Shown here piece by piece: positions 1 to 6,766 of a DNA stretch of 13,229 nucleotides. The notes beneath the pieces were generated by a model. It saw nothing but the letters and a program-made list of their open reading frames with translations. It made no database searches and was not told the DNA's origin. Both the position numbers and the translations under genes were made by a program. Location of the stretch: contig CAIKZV010000513.1 in the NCBI GenBank assembly GCA_903831925.1, positions 1 through 13,229 of the forward strand, given 5' to 3'. Source of the stretch: an uncultured Burkholderiales bacterium (GTDB taxonomy: Bacteria > Pseudomonadota > Gammaproteobacteria > Burkholderiales > Burkholderiaceae_E). Numbering within the stretch: position 1 is the stretch's first letter; every line of letters begins with the position of its first letter.

Positions 1-1
1 C

Positions 2-400
2 GATGAGTTGCTGGCGCAGGCCGATCATCTGGTGCTGGTGCTGCCCTATTCGGCGGCCACTCACCACATCATCGGTGAGCGCGAGCTCGGTCTGATGAAG
101 CCCACTGCAACCCTGATCAATATCGCCCGCGGCGGTATCGTCGACGACGCTGCGCTCGCCGCAGCGCTTCAGGAGCATCGCATCGCCGCGGCCGGGCTCG
201 ACGTCTACGAGAACGAACCGGCGCTGAATCCGGCCTTGCTTGAAGTGCCGAACATCGTGCTCACACCGCATATCGGCAGCGCCACCCGGTCATCGAGACT
301 CGGGATGGCGATGCTCGCGGCTGGCAATCTGCTGGCGGTCGAAGCCGGCAAGCCGCCTTTGACGCCGCTCAACGCGGCGGCGTTGAACTCGCCGCGCTAA
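2..400 (+). CDS. D-2-hydroxyacid dehydrogenase, C-terminal part (5' truncated by window)
   Basis: This is the C-terminal ~132 residues of an NAD(P)-dependent D-isomer-specific 2-hydroxyacid dehydrogenase (glyoxylate/hydroxypyruvate reductase or phosphoglycerate dehydrogenase-like family), which interconverts 2-oxoacids and D-2-hydroxyacids in the cytoplasm. The frame is open to the left edge, so the gene begins outside the window. The piece carries the family's later signatures: NIARGGIVDDAAL (catalytic Arg, codon at 128-130), GLDVYENEP (catalytic Glu) and LTPHIGSAT (catalytic His). The Rossmann Gly-rich motif would lie upstream. The stop is TAA at 398-400, only 7 bp from the convergent lactonase gene. 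Convergence with a catabolic operon suggests a related role, for example reducing a 2-oxoacid product such as glyoxylate, but this is inference. Family assignment is firm; the substrate is not readable. Confidence 0.93.
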   Translation, partial: DELLAQADHLVLVLPYSAATHHIIGERELGLMKPTATLINIARGGIVDDAALAAALQEHRIAAAGLDVYENEPALNPALLEVPNIVLTPHIGSATRSSRLGMAMLAAGNLLAVEAGKPPLTPLNAAALNSPR

Positions 401-407
401 GCCCCGC

Positions 408-1349
408 TCACCGGTTCAGGTGATGAAGCGGCGTGCCGCTTCGCGGCCATTGCACCGAGACCAGCTTGCCGGTGGTAGACAGCGTGATGTAGGCGGTTTT
501 GAGATCGGGGCCGCCGAAGCAGATGTTGGTGGTGTAGATGTCGGGCAGCGATACCAGTTCGATGTCCTTGCCGTCGGGCGAGATCACGGTGATGCCGCCT
601 TCAAAGAGCGAGGCAACGCAGACATTGCCGTTGGCCTCGATCGCGAGTGAATCGAACAGGCGGTAGGTCGACATCGAAGCCAGCAGGCTGCCGCCGTTGG
701 GCGACGGGAAGGGCGCTTTGGCGATCTCGCCGGGGCCGCTTACCTCGAAGCGCCAGACTCGCCCTGTATGGGTCTCGGCGACATAGAGCAACTTGCCGTC
801 CGGGGACAGGCCGATGCCGTTGGGCGTGAGCATCGGATAGACCACCTCGCTGATGCCTGATCCGTCGGCCTTCGCGTAATAGACGCCCCCTCGATCAAGA
901 TCGCGGTCGCGCGATTTGCCCAGGTCGGTGAACCAGAAGCCGCCATGTCCGTCGAAGACGAGATCGTTCGGTCCCTTCAGCGGGCCGTTCGGGCCCTGGG
1001 TATAGAGCACCTCGACGCGGCCGGTGGCAAGGTCGACCCGCTCGATGCGTCCACCGGCGTAGTCGGCGGCCTGGTGACCGGGTCGCAGGCCACCCGAGCG
1101 CATGGTCGACCAGGCGAAGCCGCCGTTGTTGCAAAGATAGACCTTGCCGTCGGGGCCCATGGCGGCACCGTTGGGGCCGCCGCCGGTGTGTGCGACCACC
1201 TCGATCTCGCCCTTGGGCGTGACCCGGGTGACGGTGCCGCGCTCGATCTCGACCAGGAGAATGTCGCCGTTGGGCAAGGCGATCGGTCCCTCCGGAAAGC
1301 GAAGTCCGCTGGCGATTTCAGTGAATGCAGGTGTGCTGGTTGTTGTCAT
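408..1349 (-). CDS. SMP-30/gluconolactonase/LRE family protein (lactonase-like beta-propeller)
   Basis: A 313-aa protein of the SMP-30/gluconolactonase family: six-bladed beta-propellers that bind a divalent metal and hydrolyse sugar lactones or related esters. The typical elements are present: FPEGP near the N terminus (metal ligand Glu20), GPNDLVFD (Asn128), LTPNGIGLSPDG (Asn177) and FDSLAIEANGNV (Asp233). There are repeated 'PDGK' blade turns and no signal peptide, so it is probably cytoplasmic. The ATG (1347-1349) overlaps the stop of the upstream oxidoreductase gene by 4 bp (ATGA) and is preceded by AAGGAA about 9 nt upstream, supporting this start and translational coupling. It is the last gene of the minus-strand operon. 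The role is probably opening a lactone made by the upstream dehydrogenase. Family confidence is high; the actual lactone is unknown. Confidence 0.92.
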   Translation of the reverse strand: MTTTSTPAFTEIASGLRFPEGPIALPNGDILLVEIERGTVTRVTPKGEIEVVAHTGGGPNGAAMGPDGKVYLCNNGGFAWSTMRSGGLRPGHQAADYAGGRIERVDLATGRVEVLYTQGPNGPLKGPNDLVFDGHGGFWFTDLGKSRDRDLDRGGVYYAKADGSGISEVVYPMLTPNGIGLSPDGKLLYVAETHTGRVWRFEVSGPGEIAKAPFPSPNGGSLLASMSTYRLFDSLAIEANGNVCVASLFEGGITVISPDGKDIELVSLPDIYTTNICFGGPDLKTAYITLSTTGKLVSVQWPRSGTPLHHLNR

Positions 1350-2695
1350 GGTCTTGGTTCCTTGAAGGTGCTTTCCATTTCACGGCGAAACTTCACCGCC
1401 GGGTCTTTTGCGTTGAAGGCGACGTCCTGCCATCGCACGGCGCAGCCGGCAGCGACGGCCCGTTTGAGTTTGACGCCGTGGGCCAGTCCCAGCGGCAGCC
1501 CACCTGCCGCCAGTGAATCGGCGGCAGGCATGAGCTTGCCGTAGACCGTGAACCCGCCTTCGCCATCGAGCACTTCGCCGGCCTTCAGATCGCGTTTTGC
1601 CGTGGCCACTACATCGCCCCGCCAGCCATCGGGCGCGCCGGTCGGTTCGCCGCGCAGCCCGACCGAGGCCACCGAGATGCCGAGCTCCAGGCCGATCAGG
1701 TGATAGGGCTTGTACATTGCCGAGAAATTGCCGCTGGCATCGGTCAGCAGACCGTATTCGCGAAAGCACCGGCGGACATAGTCGCTATCGGCGCTGAAGG
1801 TGACATAGACACCCCAGCGCAGGTCCCTGAACACCGACCGGCTGTCGCGCTCCAGGCTCGAGATCACTTCGACCTGACCGCGGTGGTGCAGCAGTCCGCC
1901 GTCGGCAGCCGGGCGCAGAAGGTGCGCGAGATCGTCGACGCCGCAGGCCGGAAACGCCAGACCGTCGGGCGCGGGTGTGAGGCCGGTGGCATTGGCCACC
2001 GCCGCCATTTCGATCGCCGATTTCGTGCCGTCGAGAAAGGAATTGAACATCTGCGCATTCATGCCGCCGGTGCGCGCATCCTCGGCACTGATGCCGTAGT
2101 GCTGCCACACGGTGTCGGGTGTGGACGCGTGATAGGTCGGCAAATATTTCGTGCCCTTGCCGGCGGCGATCACGTCAAAGCCTGCAGTGCGGGCCCAGTC
2201 GACCATCTCGCAGATCAGCGCCGGCTGGTCACCATAGGCAAGCGAATAGACGATGCCGGCGTCGCGGGCCTTGCGGGCGAGCAGCGGGCCGGCCAAAGCG
2301 TCGGCTTCGACATTGACCATGACGATGTGCTTGCCGTTGGCGCAGCAGGCCAGCACATGGGCGATACCGGCCGACGGGCTGCCGGTGGCGTCGATCACGA
2401 TCTCGACCTCTGGTGCAGCGATCAGCGCCATGGCGTCGTCGCAAAGATGGATGCTGCCCTGGCGTGCGGCCTGCGCGAAGCTTCGCGCCGACAGCGCGTC
2501 GGCAGGCCAGCCGGTGTGCAGCAGGGCTTTTCGTGCGCGCTTGGGCGACAGATCGGCCACCGCTACCAGGTGAATGCCCGGCGTGCGGCGCGCCTGCGAG
2601 AGATACATTGATCCGAATTTTCCGGCGCCAATCAGCCCCACCCGAAGGGGGCGCGAATCAGCGGCGCGCTGTAAAAGCAGTCGGTGCAGGTTCAT
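1346..2695 (-). CDS. NAD(P)-dependent oxidoreductase with C-terminal SAF domain
   Basis: A 449-aa protein with an N-terminal Rossmann fold of homoserine dehydrogenase / Gfo-Idh type: VGLIGAGKFGSMYLSQ (dinucleotide-binding GxGxxG-like motif, residues 19-34), then VADLSPKRAR (47-56) and IDATGSPSAG (101-110). The middle (about 150-350) matches the catalytic region of bacterial oxidoreductases often labelled 'SAF domain-containing' or, misleadingly, 'flagellar biosynthesis protein FlgA'. The C-terminal ~80 residues (RGDVVATAKRDLKAGEVLDG to RWQDVAFN) are a SAF domain, the antifreeze/FlgA-type fold. There is no flagellar context, so a metabolic dehydrogenase is far more likely. It starts 13 nt after the dioxygenase stop, with GAGAGG upstream, and overlaps the lactonase start by 4 bp. 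It probably oxidises a hydroxyl or aldehyde of the cluster's substrate. The reaction is unassigned. Confidence 0.88.
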   Translation of the reverse strand: MNLHRLLLQRAADSRPLRVGLIGAGKFGSMYLSQARRTPGIHLVAVADLSPKRARKALLHTGWPADALSARSFAQAARQGSIHLCDDAMALIAAPEVEIVIDATGSPSAGIAHVLACCANGKHIVMVNVEADALAGPLLARKARDAGIVYSLAYGDQPALICEMVDWARTAGFDVIAAGKGTKYLPTYHASTPDTVWQHYGISAEDARTGGMNAQMFNSFLDGTKSAIEMAAVANATGLTPAPDGLAFPACGVDDLAHLLRPAADGGLLHHRGQVEVISSLERDSRSVFRDLRWGVYVTFSADSDYVRRCFREYGLLTDASGNFSAMYKPYHLIGLELGISVASVGLRGEPTGAPDGWRGDVVATAKRDLKAGEVLDGEGGFTVYGKLMPAADSLAAGGLPLGLAHGVKLKRAVAAGCAVRWQDVAFNAKDPAVKFRREMESTFKEPRP

Positions 2696-2708
2696 GGTGC
2701 TCGGCCTC

Positions 2709-3524
2709 TCAGGCGGGCTGCGCGAGCGGCAGCGAATCGATGCGGATCGAGGGGTTGGTCAGGCAATCGTCCGCCAGCGATTCGATCGGGGTGAAGTCGC
2801 GATGCGCGATCCAGTCGGGTCGTGAAAACTTGCGGATGTGGTTCGAGACCGCGCACAGGCTGAGATAGACGATGGTCCGGTTCCAGGGCGACATATTCGA
2901 CGGCGAGCCATGAACCAGGCATGAATGGAAGATCATCATCGAGCCGGCCGGCCCCTTGGGCGCGACGATGCCGCCGCGATCAACCAGTTGCGTGATGGTC
3001 TTGTTGTCGATCGTCCACAGCGGATAGCTGGTGGTCGACAGGTCGTGGCTGGCAGAGATGGCGCCCTGCTTGTGCGAGCCCGGAATGAAGAGCAGCGGAC
3101 CATTGAATTCGTTGACGTCATCCAGAAACACCGCAACATTCATCGCGCGGGCATCAGGCATGTCGTCATCGGCTTTCCAGGTGCCGTAGTCCTGGTGCCA
3201 CTGCCAGACGTCACCGTCGAACGCCTGTTTGCCGTTGACCTTGAACTGGTGCATGTAGACCGGCTCGCCGAAGATCTGCGTCACCGGGTCGATCATGCGG
3301 GGGTGCCGTCCGAGTTTGGCGAAGGCCTGGTTCATCAGATGGGCCGCAAAGACCGTGCGAACCGCATCCGAGCCTTTTTCGCGAATCACTTCCTGGCGCT
3401 GCTGACCATAGAGCGCCGGTACCTCGGCCAGCAGAACTGCCATCTCCTGCTTGCTGAAAAGCGATTCAAAAAACAGGTAGCCGTCTCGGTCAAATGTTTC
3501 GAGCTGGGCAGGGGTCAGTTTCAC
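2709..3524 (-). CDS. Phytanoyl-CoA dioxygenase (PhyH) family Fe(II)/2-oxoglutarate-dependent oxygenase
   Basis: A 271-aa non-heme iron dioxygenase of the PhyH superfamily, which couples 2-oxoglutarate decarboxylation to substrate hydroxylation. The iron triad is visible: His110-x-Asp112 in WQWHQDYGTWKADD and the distal His205 in LVHGSPSN, with the 2-oxoglutarate-binding Arg216 in NRTIVYLS. The HxD segment and the FIPGSHKQG turn resemble ectoine hydroxylase (EctD), but no ectABC genes are present and the segment differs from EctD, so another polar substrate is likely. The start is GTG at 3522-3524, overlapping the regulator's stop (GTGA). A GGAGA stretch 5 nt upstream and the usual N terminus (LTPAQLETFDRDGYLFFE) support it. 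It is the second gene of the operon, probably carrying out the first hydroxylation or O-demethylation-type step. The substrate is unknown. Confidence 0.92.
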   Translation of the reverse strand: MKLTPAQLETFDRDGYLFFESLFSKQEMAVLLAEVPALYGQQRQEVIREKGSDAVRTVFAAHLMNQAFAKLGRHPRMIDPVTQIFGEPVYMHQFKVNGKQAFDGDVWQWHQDYGTWKADDDMPDARAMNVAVFLDDVNEFNGPLLFIPGSHKQGAISASHDLSTTSYPLWTIDNKTITQLVDRGGIVAPKGPAGSMMIFHSCLVHGSPSNMSPWNRTIVYLSLCAVSNHIRKFSRPDWIAHRDFTPIESLADDCLTNPSIRIDSLPLAQPA

Positions 3525-4258
3525 AGTCGTCTCCGGTGGGTGTGCTGGGAGGCCGTCACAGCCGACGGCTCGTTGTCGAAAAGGTGCCGCAGAATGATCT
3601 GAGCCGACGCCTCGCAGTGTTCGCGAGCCAGCCGCTCGGCAAGGCGAGCTTCGCCCCGGACCACCGCGTTCAGGATCGCCTGATGCTCTGACCAGACCGT
3701 GCGCACCGACACCGGCTGGCGAAGGTAGATGCCCATGGCGCGGCGGGTATGCAGCCAGTGGATGCGGGCGGTGTCGATCAGCAGCGGATTATGCGCGGCT
3801 TCATAAATGAAGCGATGAAACGCGAGGTCGGCATCGATCATGGCAAGCGTGGTGCCCGCGCGGGAACTCGCTCTGCCCGCGCGGATCAGGGCCATGCCGG
3901 GTTCGCGCAGTTCGGGTCGCGGCCGATAGGCCGCCGAGCGCGCAGCCAGCGCATCGAGCGCACCCCTGACCAGATACAGGTGCGATACGAAAGCCGGGGT
4001 GAGCGCTTCGACTTCGACGCCGCGTCGGCCCGGCTCGTCCTTGATCAGCCCTTCGCGCTTGAGCAGCAGCAGGGCCTGGAGGATGGGTTGTCGGGAGACG
4101 CCGAGACGTTCGGCCAGGGCTTCCTGGGTATGACGCTCGCCCGGCCCGAGTTCGCCCGAGGCGATGGCATCGAGCAGCGCGTCGTAGGTGCGCTCGACCA
4201 GATCGGGCGCGGCGTGCAGCACCGTGAGCCGGGATGGAGTCGGCGCGGCAGCCGGCAA
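3521..4258 (-). CDS. GntR family transcriptional regulator, FadR/FCD subfamily
   Basis: A 245-aa regulator. Residues ~18-85 form a GntR winged helix-turn-helix (ERTYDALLDAIASGELGPGE, then QEALAERLGVSRQPILQAL and LIKDEPGRRGVEVEAL). Residues ~90-225 form an all-helical FCD ligand domain with the expected metal/ligand residues: Asp144 and His148 in DADLAFHRF, His192 in EHQAIL and His214 in REHCEA. The start is TTG (4256-4258); it is preferred because AGGAGA lies 6 nt upstream and no nearby in-frame ATG precedes the HTH. Its stop overlaps the dioxygenase start by 4 bp, making it the first gene of the operon. A perfect palindrome just upstream, at the promoter, suggests it represses its own operon until a pathway organic acid binds. 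The ligand is unknown. Confidence 0.93.
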   Translation of the reverse strand: MPAAAPTPSRLTVLHAAPDLVERTYDALLDAIASGELGPGERHTQEALAERLGVSRQPILQALLLLKREGLIKDEPGRRGVEVEALTPAFVSHLYLVRGALDALAARSAAYRPRPELREPGMALIRAGRASSRAGTTLAMIDADLAFHRFIYEAAHNPLLIDTARIHWLHTRRAMGIYLRQPVSVRTVWSEHQAILNAVVRGEARLAERLAREHCEASAQIILRHLFDNEPSAVTASQHTHRRRL

Positions 4259-4282
4259 GGTGTGTCTCCTGGAGCGGGGTCA

Positions 4283-4298
4283 GTTCTGTATACAGAAC
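4283..4298. promoter_or_regulatory. Palindromic operator, probable GntR-family binding site
   Basis: GTTCTGTATACAGAAC is a perfect 16-bp inverted repeat. Its TGTATACA core resembles known FCD-type GntR sites (TNGTATACNA-like). It lies directly downstream of the minus-strand -10, over the likely transcription start, and 24 bp before the regulator's start codon. It also lies about 70-90 bp upstream of the divergent ATPase gene. Autorepression is inferred. Confidence 0.75.
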
Positions 4299-4327
4299 AC
4301 ACTAATCGGTGTCGACCGCGCGGTCAA
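4299..4327 (-). promoter_or_regulatory. Sigma70-like promoter of the GntR-dioxygenase-oxidoreductase-lactonase operon
   Basis: Read on the minus strand, TTGACC (plus positions 4322-4327) matches five of six -35 consensus bases. After a 17-bp spacer comes TAGTGT (4299-4304), a weak -10 with three of six matches. The start site would fall inside the 16-bp palindrome, as expected for a repressor-controlled promoter. Confidence 0.55.
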
Positions 4328-4370
4328 TTCCCGCGTTAGGATCGGTTTTGGCCCGACCTGGAGCGCGACC

Positions 4371-6716
4371 ATGAGCAATGTGATGCTTCCTTTCGATGAC
4401 GAGCCTGTCCTGAATTCACCCGGGCTTGCGCATGCGACCCCGCTTGATCTGATGTGCGCGCAATTCGCGCTTCGCTCGGTGCTAAGCCTCGGGCCGCGAT
4501 TCAATCTGCGCCGTGACATCAACAACATCGTGACGCTCACCGGTCGCTGGCTGGTGTGGCCTCGCGCGACCTTCGTCAAGCTGCAGGCCTATGTGGCGCG
4601 TCGCTGCCACGAAGCGCCTGCCTGGGCCGGGGCGGCCGATCTGTCGCCGGAAGAGTTCATGGCGCGCCACGGCAACTGGAACGGGCTCTATGACGACAGC
4701 TCGATTCACTATTACCTCGATGAGTTCGTCAAACTCCACGGCAAGGACCTGCTGGGCGTCTTTCAGCTGAGTGCGAGCGAGTACGACCGGCGGCTTGCCA
4801 AGCAGCCGATCCGCCTGACCGCCAACATCGACATGCTCAGCAAGGTGCTGGGGCTGGGTGAGTGCGAGCGCGCGATTCTCTTGCATGCCTCGCTGTGCAA
4901 GTACCAGCGCGACCTGCGACCGGTTCTGGTCGACTGCAAGGCGACCAGTGCCCAGGAGGCCTACGGCATGCTGGCCCAGATTCTGGGCTTGAATGCCGCC
5001 GAGACCGCGCTCGCATTGCGTGCAGGTGGTCGCCTCGAATCGCTCGGGCTGGTCGAAACCCCGATTGCTGAACATTCGATCACCGATCTCGGCGACCTGA
5101 TGCGGGTGTCCGAAAAACTGCTGGCAGTGCTGACCGCCGACTATCCCAGCGAAACCGCGATGATGGCCGCGTTCACGCGCCCGGCCGGGCCCACCGCGCT
5201 GGCGATGGATGATTTTCCTCATGTCGGCGACGATGCCCGCTATCTGATCGCGCTGCTGCAGGCGGCGGTTCGCGGCCATGAGAAGGGTGTCAACGTGCTG
5301 CTCTATGGGCCTCCCGGCACCGGCAAGACCGAGTTCGCCAAGCTGGTTGCGCAACTTGCCGGCTGCGAACTGTATGAGGTCGACTGCCTCGATCGCGAGG
5401 GCAACAGCCTGTCCGGCAAGGAGCGCTACCGGTCGCTGCAGGTGTCGCAGGCTTTCCTGCGGGGCCGCGAGAACGCGGCGCTGCTTTTTGATGAGGTCGA
5501 GGATGTCTTTCCCCCGATCAGCGAGCCGGTGCTCAATCTCTTTGGCTCCGAGGAAGCGCGCGGTTCGGCGGTCAACGGCAAGGCCTGGGTCAACCAGACG
5601 CTCGAGCAGAATCCGGTGCCGGCGATCTGGGTCTCCAATTCGATCAACCAGATCGACCCGGCCTATCGCAGGCGGTTTCAGTTTCATCTGGAGCTGGCTA
5701 ACCCGCCTCAGCGGGTACGCGAGAACATTGCCCGCAAGCATCTGTCCGAGCTTGGTGTGTCCGACGAGTTCGTTGCCAAGGTGGCGGCTCGCAAGCAGGT
5801 CACGCCGGCACAGATCCAGTCGGCGGCACGGTTTGCCCGTCTGACTCGCGATTCGGTCGAGGATTCGGTCGAGGCCCTGATCGAGCGGCAGCTCGAGCGC
5901 GCCGACAAGGCGCTCGGTCAGCAGGACGGCGAGTCCGACATCCGCATCTCGCCCACCCGTTACGACCTGAGCCTGCTCAATGTCGAGACCCGTCATCCGA
6001 TCGAGAAGGTTATCGCCGCGCTGCGTGAGCGGCCGCGCGCAACGTTGTGCTTCTACGGTCTGCCCGGCACCGGCAAGACCGCGCTGGGCGAGGAGATCGC
6101 CCGCAGCATTGGTCGACCGCTGATGATCAAGCGCGCCTCCGACCTGATGAGCAAATACGTCGGCGAGACCGAGCAGCAGATGGCGCGCATGTTCAAGGAA
6201 GCGCAGCGCGAGCAGGCGGTGCTGCTGCTCGATGAGGCCGACTCCTTCCTGCAGAACCGGCAGACCGCGGTGCGCAACTACGAGGTCAGTGAAGTCAACG
6301 AAATGCTGCAGGGCATGGAGCGTTTCGATGGCATCTTCATCTGCACAACCAATCTTTTCGACCGCATCGATGAGGCAGCACTGCGGCGCTTTTCCTTCAA
6401 GCTGCGCTTCCTGCCCCTGACCGGGCCGCAGCGTCTTCGCATGTTCGCCACCGAAGCGCTCGGCTGGGTGCCGGATGCGTCGATCACCGATGTGGCCGAC
6501 CTCGACAGCGAGGCGGCACGGCAGGTGGATGCATCGTTCGCGCAGCGCCTCGATCGTCTTGAGCTGCTTGCGCCCGGCGATTTCGCGGTGGTCAAGCGCC
6601 AGTCGCTGCTGCTGGGCGAACTGCCCTTGCCGGAAGAGTTTCTCGATCAGCTCGAGCGCGAACATCGGGCCAAGCCCGACGTCAAATTCAGCAAGCCGGT
6701 CGGATTCCTGCGTTAG
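4371..6716 (+). CDS. Tandem AAA+ ATPase of unknown function
   Basis: A 781-aa cytoplasmic protein with two AAA+ modules. Module 1: Walker A GPPGTGKT (313-320), Walker B LLFDEVED (371-378), sensor-1 region WVSNSI (420-425) and an arginine cluster YRRRF (432-436). Module 2: Walker A GLPGTGKT (563-570), pore-loop-like KYVGETEQ (595-602), Walker B LLLDEADS (618-625), sensor CTTN (658-661) and LRRF (671-674). Both sites look catalytically intact, so a hexameric remodelling or unfolding machine of the classic AAA (COG0464-like) type is likely. Residues 1-285 match no domain I recognise. They are helical and contain a Tyr/Asp-rich stretch near 101-120. ATG 4371 is chosen because TGGAG lies 7 nt upstream; the frame stays open further upstream only through non-coding sequence. 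The gene is divergent from the GntR gene, and its stop lies in a short tandem repeat. Client and pathway are unknown. Confidence 0.88.
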   Translation: MSNVMLPFDDEPVLNSPGLAHATPLDLMCAQFALRSVLSLGPRFNLRRDINNIVTLTGRWLVWPRATFVKLQAYVARRCHEAPAWAGAADLSPEEFMARHGNWNGLYDDSSIHYYLDEFVKLHGKDLLGVFQLSASEYDRRLAKQPIRLTANIDMLSKVLGLGECERAILLHASLCKYQRDLRPVLVDCKATSAQEAYGMLAQILGLNAAETALALRAGGRLESLGLVETPIAEHSITDLGDLMRVSEKLLAVLTADYPSETAMMAAFTRPAGPTALAMDDFPHVGDDARYLIALLQAAVRGHEKGVNVLLYGPPGTGKTEFAKLVAQLAGCELYEVDCLDREGNSLSGKERYRSLQVSQAFLRGRENAALLFDEVEDVFPPISEPVLNLFGSEEARGSAVNGKAWVNQTLEQNPVPAIWVSNSINQIDPAYRRRFQFHLELANPPQRVRENIARKHLSELGVSDEFVAKVAARKQVTPAQIQSAARFARLTRDSVEDSVEALIERQLERADKALGQQDGESDIRISPTRYDLSLLNVETRHPIEKVIAALRERPRATLCFYGLPGTGKTALGEEIARSIGRPLMIKRASDLMSKYVGETEQQMARMFKEAQREQAVLLLDEADSFLQNRQTAVRNYEVSEVNEMLQGMERFDGIFICTTNLFDRIDEAALRRFSFKLRFLPLTGPQRLRMFATEALGWVPDASITDVADLDSEAARQVDASFAQRLDRLELLAPGDFAVVKRQSLLLGELPLPEEFLDQLEREHRAKPDVKFSKPVGFLR

Positions 6717-6750
6717 TCGACTCCTGCGTTAGTCGATTCCTGCGTTAGTC
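6705..6750. repeat. Tandem repeat, 16-bp unit, about 2.9 copies, spanning the ATPase stop codon
   Basis: The unit (t/c)tcctgcgttagtcga occurs at 6705-6720 and 6721-6736, with a partial copy at 6737-6750. The first copy encodes the last codons (Phe-Leu-Arg-stop) of the ATPase, so the extra copies repeat the gene's own end, including TAG. Only one base (t/c at the first position) differs between units, which suggests recent slippage duplication. Confidence 0.9.
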
Positions 6751-6766
6751 CTCAGCCATCCGCGCG

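Noticed and set aside
1700..2611. 303-residue open frame on the plus strand
   Set aside because: Antisense to the SAF oxidoreductase, which has clear motifs. No family features in this frame.
4312..4342. Plus-strand promoter for the AAA+ gene (TCGACC, 19 bp, TAGGAT)
   Set aside because: The spacing is long and the -35 weak, so it is not strong enough to list as a feature.
4188..4370. N-terminal extension of the AAA+ ATPase frame
   Set aside because: It would run through the GntR start, its operator and promoter. ATG 4371 has a good ribosome site.
4482..6665. 727-residue open frame on the minus strand
   Set aside because: It lies wholly antisense to the AAA+ gene, has low-complexity Leu/Arg/Gln-rich composition and no recognisable domain. 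It is a GC-rich codon shadow.
6705..6750. CRISPR-like repeat
   Set aside because: The units are 16 bp and directly adjacent, with no spacers. It is a simple tandem duplication.
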